Of a stretch of DNA of 28,982 nt, positions 26,001-28,982 are shown piece by piece (position 1 is the stretch's first letter; each line of letters opens with the position of its first letter). The translations under genes were made by a program, and so were the position numbers. Below the pieces are notes generated by a model. It worked only from the letters and a program-made list of their open reading frames with translations. It searched no databases and had not been told where the DNA came from. The DNA comes from DAOUFU01 sp034429275 (GTDB lineage: Bacteria; Chloroflexota; Anaerolineae; Aggregatilineales; Aggregatilineaceae): the NCBI GenBank assembly GCA_034429275.1, contig DAOUFU010000064.1, positions 1 through 28,982 on the forward strand, given 5' to 3'.

Positions 26001-28982
26001 CCAGGTTGATCGCCGCCAGCGCCAGCAGGATCAGCAGCAGCCCCCCGCGCGACCACAGCCGCAGATCGAGCGTGCCGCCCATCCACGCGATCCACGCCAC
26101 CACCAGCCAGCCCGCGATCTTGGCCGCCGGATAGCCGCGATCCGGCAGCGCGGGCAGCGCCACAAACAGTAGCGGCCATGCGATCCACCCGGCGATGATC
26201 ATCAGCAGCCACCAGGTCACGACGGCCAGCGGCTGGCTCTGGTTGAGCGGGTTCGAGCGCGGGAACAGGTCCGCCCAGGTGCCGCCTTCCGTCTGCGCCG
26301 CCTGTTTGCCCTCCGGCAGCATCAGCAGAGTCGGCGCTTCGCTGGCGCGTTTTGCGCCCCAGGCGATCACGTTCACCGGCACCGCGTCGGCGATGTAGTT
26401 CTGTACCTGCGTGGCAATCGAGCGAATCGATACACCTTCCAGGATGAAGCGCGTGTTCTGCGATGAATACGCTTCCGTCTTGCGGAAGACCAGCACCGCC
26501 GGGTGATCGTAAACGTGGAAGGCTTCCTCGGCTTCCCAGTGCTCGTTCACCCAGTCGGGCAGATTGTCGGTGGGCAGCGCCTGGTCGCGGATGGGGATCG
26601 GTCCCAGGCGCGGCGGCGACTCGAACGTGCGCACCAGCTCGAACCCCAGCGATCCATCGAATAGCGCCCGGTAATACGCCATCGACATCGGCCAGCGGTA
26701 GGGGATACGCGACAGCGAATCGTAGAAACGGTTGCTGGTGATCACGATGTAGTCGGCCTGGTCGAGCGCGTTCTGCATGGCGCGGCGCTTCTGCTCGTTG
26801 TCCTCCGCCGACATCCACAGCTTGATCCCCTGGTAATGCGAGCTGTACATCCCCACCGCCATGCAGGTGTAGCTCGAAAGGCCCGAAGGCAGGTCGTCGC
26901 GGTAGGTCATGTCATCCGGCAGCGGGCAGGGCGGCCAGGGCACCGGGTCATCCCAGTCGCCCTCCCACGCGATCACCGGGCCGGACGTGTAAATTGGGTC
27001 CTGCGCCTCAACCATCAGCGTAGCGAACTGCTGCGCGCCGTCTGCGCCGCTGCGCTGAACCGTCAGCGGCGGGTCAAACGTCAGCGTGCGCGGCAGGCCA
27101 AGCGGATCGGCCCCGGCGTAGAAGTCGGCGGTCAGTGTGGCCGAGGGCGTCGCCCCCTCCGGCCCGGTGCGCCCCAGCCGCCGCGTTTCGTCGCCATCGT
27201 CGCGCATCACGTCGCCCAGGTGGGGAATCTCCACCGTGCGGATCGTGCCGTCAATTGGGATCGGGAACTGGACCACCACGCTGCTGCCCACTGTCCAGTG
27301 GGTTGGCGCTTCGGGGATGTCGTCGCCGTGCCCGGTCAGGATCGGCTGCGACGGGACATTGAACTCTTGCACGAACACGCTGCGATCGACGGCGTTCACC
27401 AGCGTCACGCCCACGTGCGCACCGACCAGTTCGCTGCCGTCGATCACGTTGCCCACCGCGATCACCGGCCCGCCCTGGTCCACGTGGATTTCCAGCGTAT
27501 AGCTGGCCGTGTTCAGCGCCGGGTCGAGGCTGCCGCCCAATATCACCGGCTGCTCCGGCCTCAGCACAAAGGGTCGGCCATACGCCCCTGCCCCGCCGCC
27601 CTTCGAGGCCATGCCCAGGTCCTCGCGGATCGTGTCTTCAAACAGCAGCGTCCGCCCTTCTACCGGGTCGATCCGGTACAGGCTGACGCGAATGACTTCC
27701 GGCTCTGGGTCCCCACGCGGATCGCTCAAGCGCCGCAGGGTGATGTCGCTGAGCGTGAACTCGCCCTCGATGGTCCACAGCGCCGGGCCGAGCGTCACCG
27801 GGTCCACCTTGTCCGCGCGGGTGGAAAAGACCACCGTCTGCCCGTCCGCCAGTTCGACCACATCCGGGGCCGGAGCCACATAACCGCGCCCGATGTTGAC
27901 CAACTGCCGCGCGCCGTCCTGCCCCTCCACCCACAGGCCAAAATCGCCGGGGATGGTTTCCTGGAACCAGCGCGAAGCCGCTACCCGCGTCAACTGGTGA
28001 CGGTGAATGTTCTGGAAGGCCAGGCCGTAGATCACCGTCCACCCGGCCACCACGATCAGTAGCGCGCCCGCGCCAAGACGCGCAAACCGCGCGCGCCGTG
28101 CCGCTTGCACACGACGTGCGCGTTCCCACAATTCAACCAGCGCCCAGGCCGCCAGCAGCACCAGCATCGGGTAAATCGGCAAAAAGTAGCGCATGGTCGT
28201 CACCCAGCGCCCGCCCAGCCAGCCGAATATCACCAGCACCCACACAAACGGCAGCAGGGTCCGCGCCCATCCGGTGCGCCCCAGCGCGATCCGTGCGCCC
28301 GCCCAGGCCCAGGCCGCCCACGCCATCAGGCCGAGCGGCAGCCCCAGCCCCCATAGAATGATGTTGCGCAGCGGGAACAGGTAGGGCGCGCGGTTCGCCC
28401 ACTGGTGATTCGGCGGCGCGTCCCAGTCGCCAGAGGTCAGGTAAGCCGCTTCCGAGGCGTCATCCTGCCAGCCGGGGTTGATGCGCAGCCCAAAAAAGCC
28501 CGGCCCCAGGAAGGCGTGCGGCTGCAGCACGCGGAACACCACCAGCGAGACCAGGGCCGCCGCCAGCACGCCCACCAGCGCATGAGTCATCAGCCGGTTG
28601 CGGTGGTCGCGCTCCATCCGCCCATCCAGCAGCGCGGGCAGCAGCTTGATCCCGGCCACCAGCACGATGATCCCTGCCAGCGGGGCCATGTTGATTCGGG
28701 TCGCCACCGCCGCCCCCAAAGCTGCGCCAAACAGGACGTAATCGGTCAGGTCCACCCGGTCGAATACCACCAGCAGGTTCACACTCGCCAGCAGGAACAC
28801 AACAGGCAGCGCGTCCAGCCCGCCGATTCCGGTGACCGCGATCAGCGCGAGCTGCATCAAGGCCAGCCACCCCAGCGCCCCGGTGCCCGACAACCAGCCG
28901 CCGCTCACGGCCTCGCCAGCGCGCTCGCAGTGCAGCGCCGCCGCCGCCATGTAACCGGCGACCGCCAGCCCGCCCAGCAGCA
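23053..28982 (-). CDS. GT39-like/DUF2298 fusion membrane protein, N-terminus beyond the window
   Basis: The frame is open to the window edge. The first in-window ATG (28950) is internal to a membrane region, so the true start lies outside. At least 1975 residues are visible. Part one (about 28982-28000) is the latter half of a GT39/PMT-like glycosyltransferase with helices ending near YFLPIYPMLVLLAAWALVEL. Part two (about 28000-26270) is a large beta-rich soluble domain. Part three (about 26250-23053) is a full DUF2298/YYY domain: GGEKPMDFAYFNAVL, GGYINYYYFGYVVVG, LYGDLHAHMMAFPI, a C-terminal soluble part, and DIGYIVVGTLERILYGG. It is followed 1 nt later by the smaller DUF2298 gene. It is likely a glycosyltransferase coupled to the YYY module. 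Substrates are unknown. Confidence 0.88.
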   Translation of the reverse strand, partial: LLGGLAVAGYMAAAALHCERAGEAVSGGWLSGTGALGWLALMQLALIAVTGIGGLDALPVVFLLASVNLLVVFDRVDLTDYVLFGAALGAAVATRINMAPLAGIIVLVAGIKLLPALLDGRMERDHRNRLMTHALVGVLAAALVSLVVFRVLQPHAFLGPGFFGLRINPGWQDDASEAAYLTSGDWDAPPNHQWANRAPYLFPLRNIILWGLGLPLGLMAWAAWAWAGARIALGRTGWARTLLPFVWVLVIFGWLGGRWVTTMRYFLPIYPMLVLLAAWALVELWERARRVQAARRARFARLGAGALLIVVAGWTVIYGLAFQNIHRHQLTRVAASRWFQETIPGDFGLWVEGQDGARQLVNIGRGYVAPAPDVVELADGQTVVFSTRADKVDPVTLGPALWTIEGEFTLSDITLRRLSDPRGDPEPEVIRVSLYRIDPVEGRTLLFEDTIREDLGMASKGGGAGAYGRPFVLRPEQPVILGGSLDPALNTASYTLEIHVDQGGPVIAVGNVIDGSELVGAHVGVTLVNAVDRSVFVQEFNVPSQPILTGHGDDIPEAPTHWTVGSSVVVQFPIPIDGTIRTVEIPHLGDVMRDDGDETRRLGRTGPEGATPSATLTADFYAGADPLGLPRTLTFDPPLTVQRSGADGAQQFATLMVEAQDPIYTSGPVIAWEGDWDDPVPWPPCPLPDDMTYRDDLPSGLSSYTCMAVGMYSSHYQGIKLWMSAEDNEQKRRAMQNALDQADYIVITSNRFYDSLSRIPYRWPMSMAYYRALFDGSLGFELVRTFESPPRLGPIPIRDQALPTDNLPDWVNEHWEAEEAFHVYDHPAVLVFRKTEAYSSQNTRFILEGVSIRSIATQVQNYIADAVPVNVIAWGAKRASEAPTLLMLPEGKQAAQTEGGTWADLFPRSNPLNQSQPLAVVTWWLLMIIAGWIAWPLLFVALPALPDRGYPAAKIAGWLVVAWIAWMGGTLDLRLWSRGGLLLILLALAAINLALTWRRRALMVAYLRANWRYLLAVEALTVGLFAVGLIVRLGNPDLWHFALGGEKPMDFAYFNAVLRSTVFPPLDPWFSGGYINYYYFGYVVVGAPVKLLGLNPSLAYNLIIPTLFAMTGIGVFTVAYNWVRARATWPGAVEGATHDGGAAHDSDGTQPGMVPQAAPIREARAPRGSAWAAGLLAVLLAVILGNLGEIHLLVTTIARMDGWERPALYDQYRREQVEARRGDIYQGFYDEEVARFAAQNAGREPSSDDQFKFALRAQERTEAYIKAKTEHPPILKQWAYDASNTLKQLRHFVGGLDNFFSGEQLPLAPNRWYWAPTRIINELPGGAGQNAIAEMPYFTFLYGDLHAHMMAFPITLLVLLWLLAEIMGAGLGLRSGIEAFAALALGGLAVGVLRPTNSWDWITYLLLGGAGLTFAAWLEASRASAGRGESRLAAWLLDWLRPSRFRETALTVLIVPPLMAFLRVAYHLLLTLLANQQAERGLNPGEKPIEATLTAGSILVWIVAGLVLTGAIYLALVIMARAHADRRVLTAWIGRVAGFVAISMVAAWPFTRYFATGYTDILPWERETTPLWAYLYIHGLFIFIVIAFLIWRTARWLRRVRVADLSGQIVPVSIIGGGLVVVVLGSLVWGARDVPVAALVVPLVAWAALLFFAPGQAPLVRAAHALIVLALAISLGVELVVLDGDIGRQNTVFKFYLQVWFLLSVVGGVALAWMLRAMVRWSGLWRGAWQVGLVMLIAAAALYPLLATQGRWKDRFDPDVPTTLDGMAYMQTAVHNENGISFSLRDDYALIRWLQDEITGTPVIAEGQMPGQQYRWAGRLSIYTGLPTILGWSWHQIQQHSLQDMDRLVHNRENNISALYQVGGEEGIAGAITLIRHYDIGYIVVGTLERILYGGIVRNAETGEVRIMEAAGLAKFDTMVERGLLEIVYDRAHCIVPQIDEVSLCPAEMVSHDVVYRVQRAAVDAAARASLVGAE

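Overview
The window is high-GC, densely coded bacterial DNA, probably from a chromosome of the phylum Chloroflexota (Anaerolineae-like). This placement is an inference. It rests on two giant polytopic proteins with the YYY-membrane-protein (DUF2298/TIGR03662) signature next to an Agl23-like TIGR03663 protein, a pairing I know mainly from Chloroflexota and some archaea, and on a compact nusA-infB operon. Apart from one gene at the left end, every gene lies on the minus strand, so the window is best read from right to left.

Right to left, 28982-8869: a tightly packed cluster that may be one transcript. It starts with a giant GT39-like/DUF2298 fusion (open at the window edge), followed by a second DUF2298 protein 1 nt away. 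Next come a UroD-superfamily enzyme, a 670-aa GT-C-type membrane protein, an ECF sigma factor and its zinc-finger membrane anti-sigma factor. It ends with a small GNAT acetyltransferase, a 1774-aa TIGR03663/Agl23-like membrane protein fused to a six-blade NHL propeller and an FGE-sulfatase (SUMF1) fold, and diaminopimelate decarboxylase (lysA). Most gaps are 1-35 nt or overlaps. I read this as a surface-glycan or lipid-linked-sugar system with its own sigma/anti-sigma switch. Part of it looks duplicated: two DUF2298 proteins and two Agl23-like proteins. The function is inferred.

8868-8309: a non-coding stretch of 560 bp. It holds nested inverted and direct repeats, a half copy of a repeat that supplies the lysA stop codon, a strong minus-strand promoter and a hairpin-rich leader for nusA.

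8308-1545: the transcription/translation operon nusA - rnpM(ylxR) - infB - rbfA - nrnA - truB. It lacks rimP before nusA and the L7Ae-like gene between ylxR and infB. A 236-nt hairpin-rich gap precedes infB, and a 179-nt gap with a REP-like stem precedes rbfA.

1544-1: truB faces a plus-strand tandem-GNAT gene across a stem-loop. That gene has an extended -10 promoter and a leader of about 240 nt containing an intrinsic terminator that competes with a perfect 10-bp antiterminator pairing, which makes it a candidate orphan RNA switch. The window begins with a 182-bp long hairpin repeat of the same family as the pieces beside lysA.
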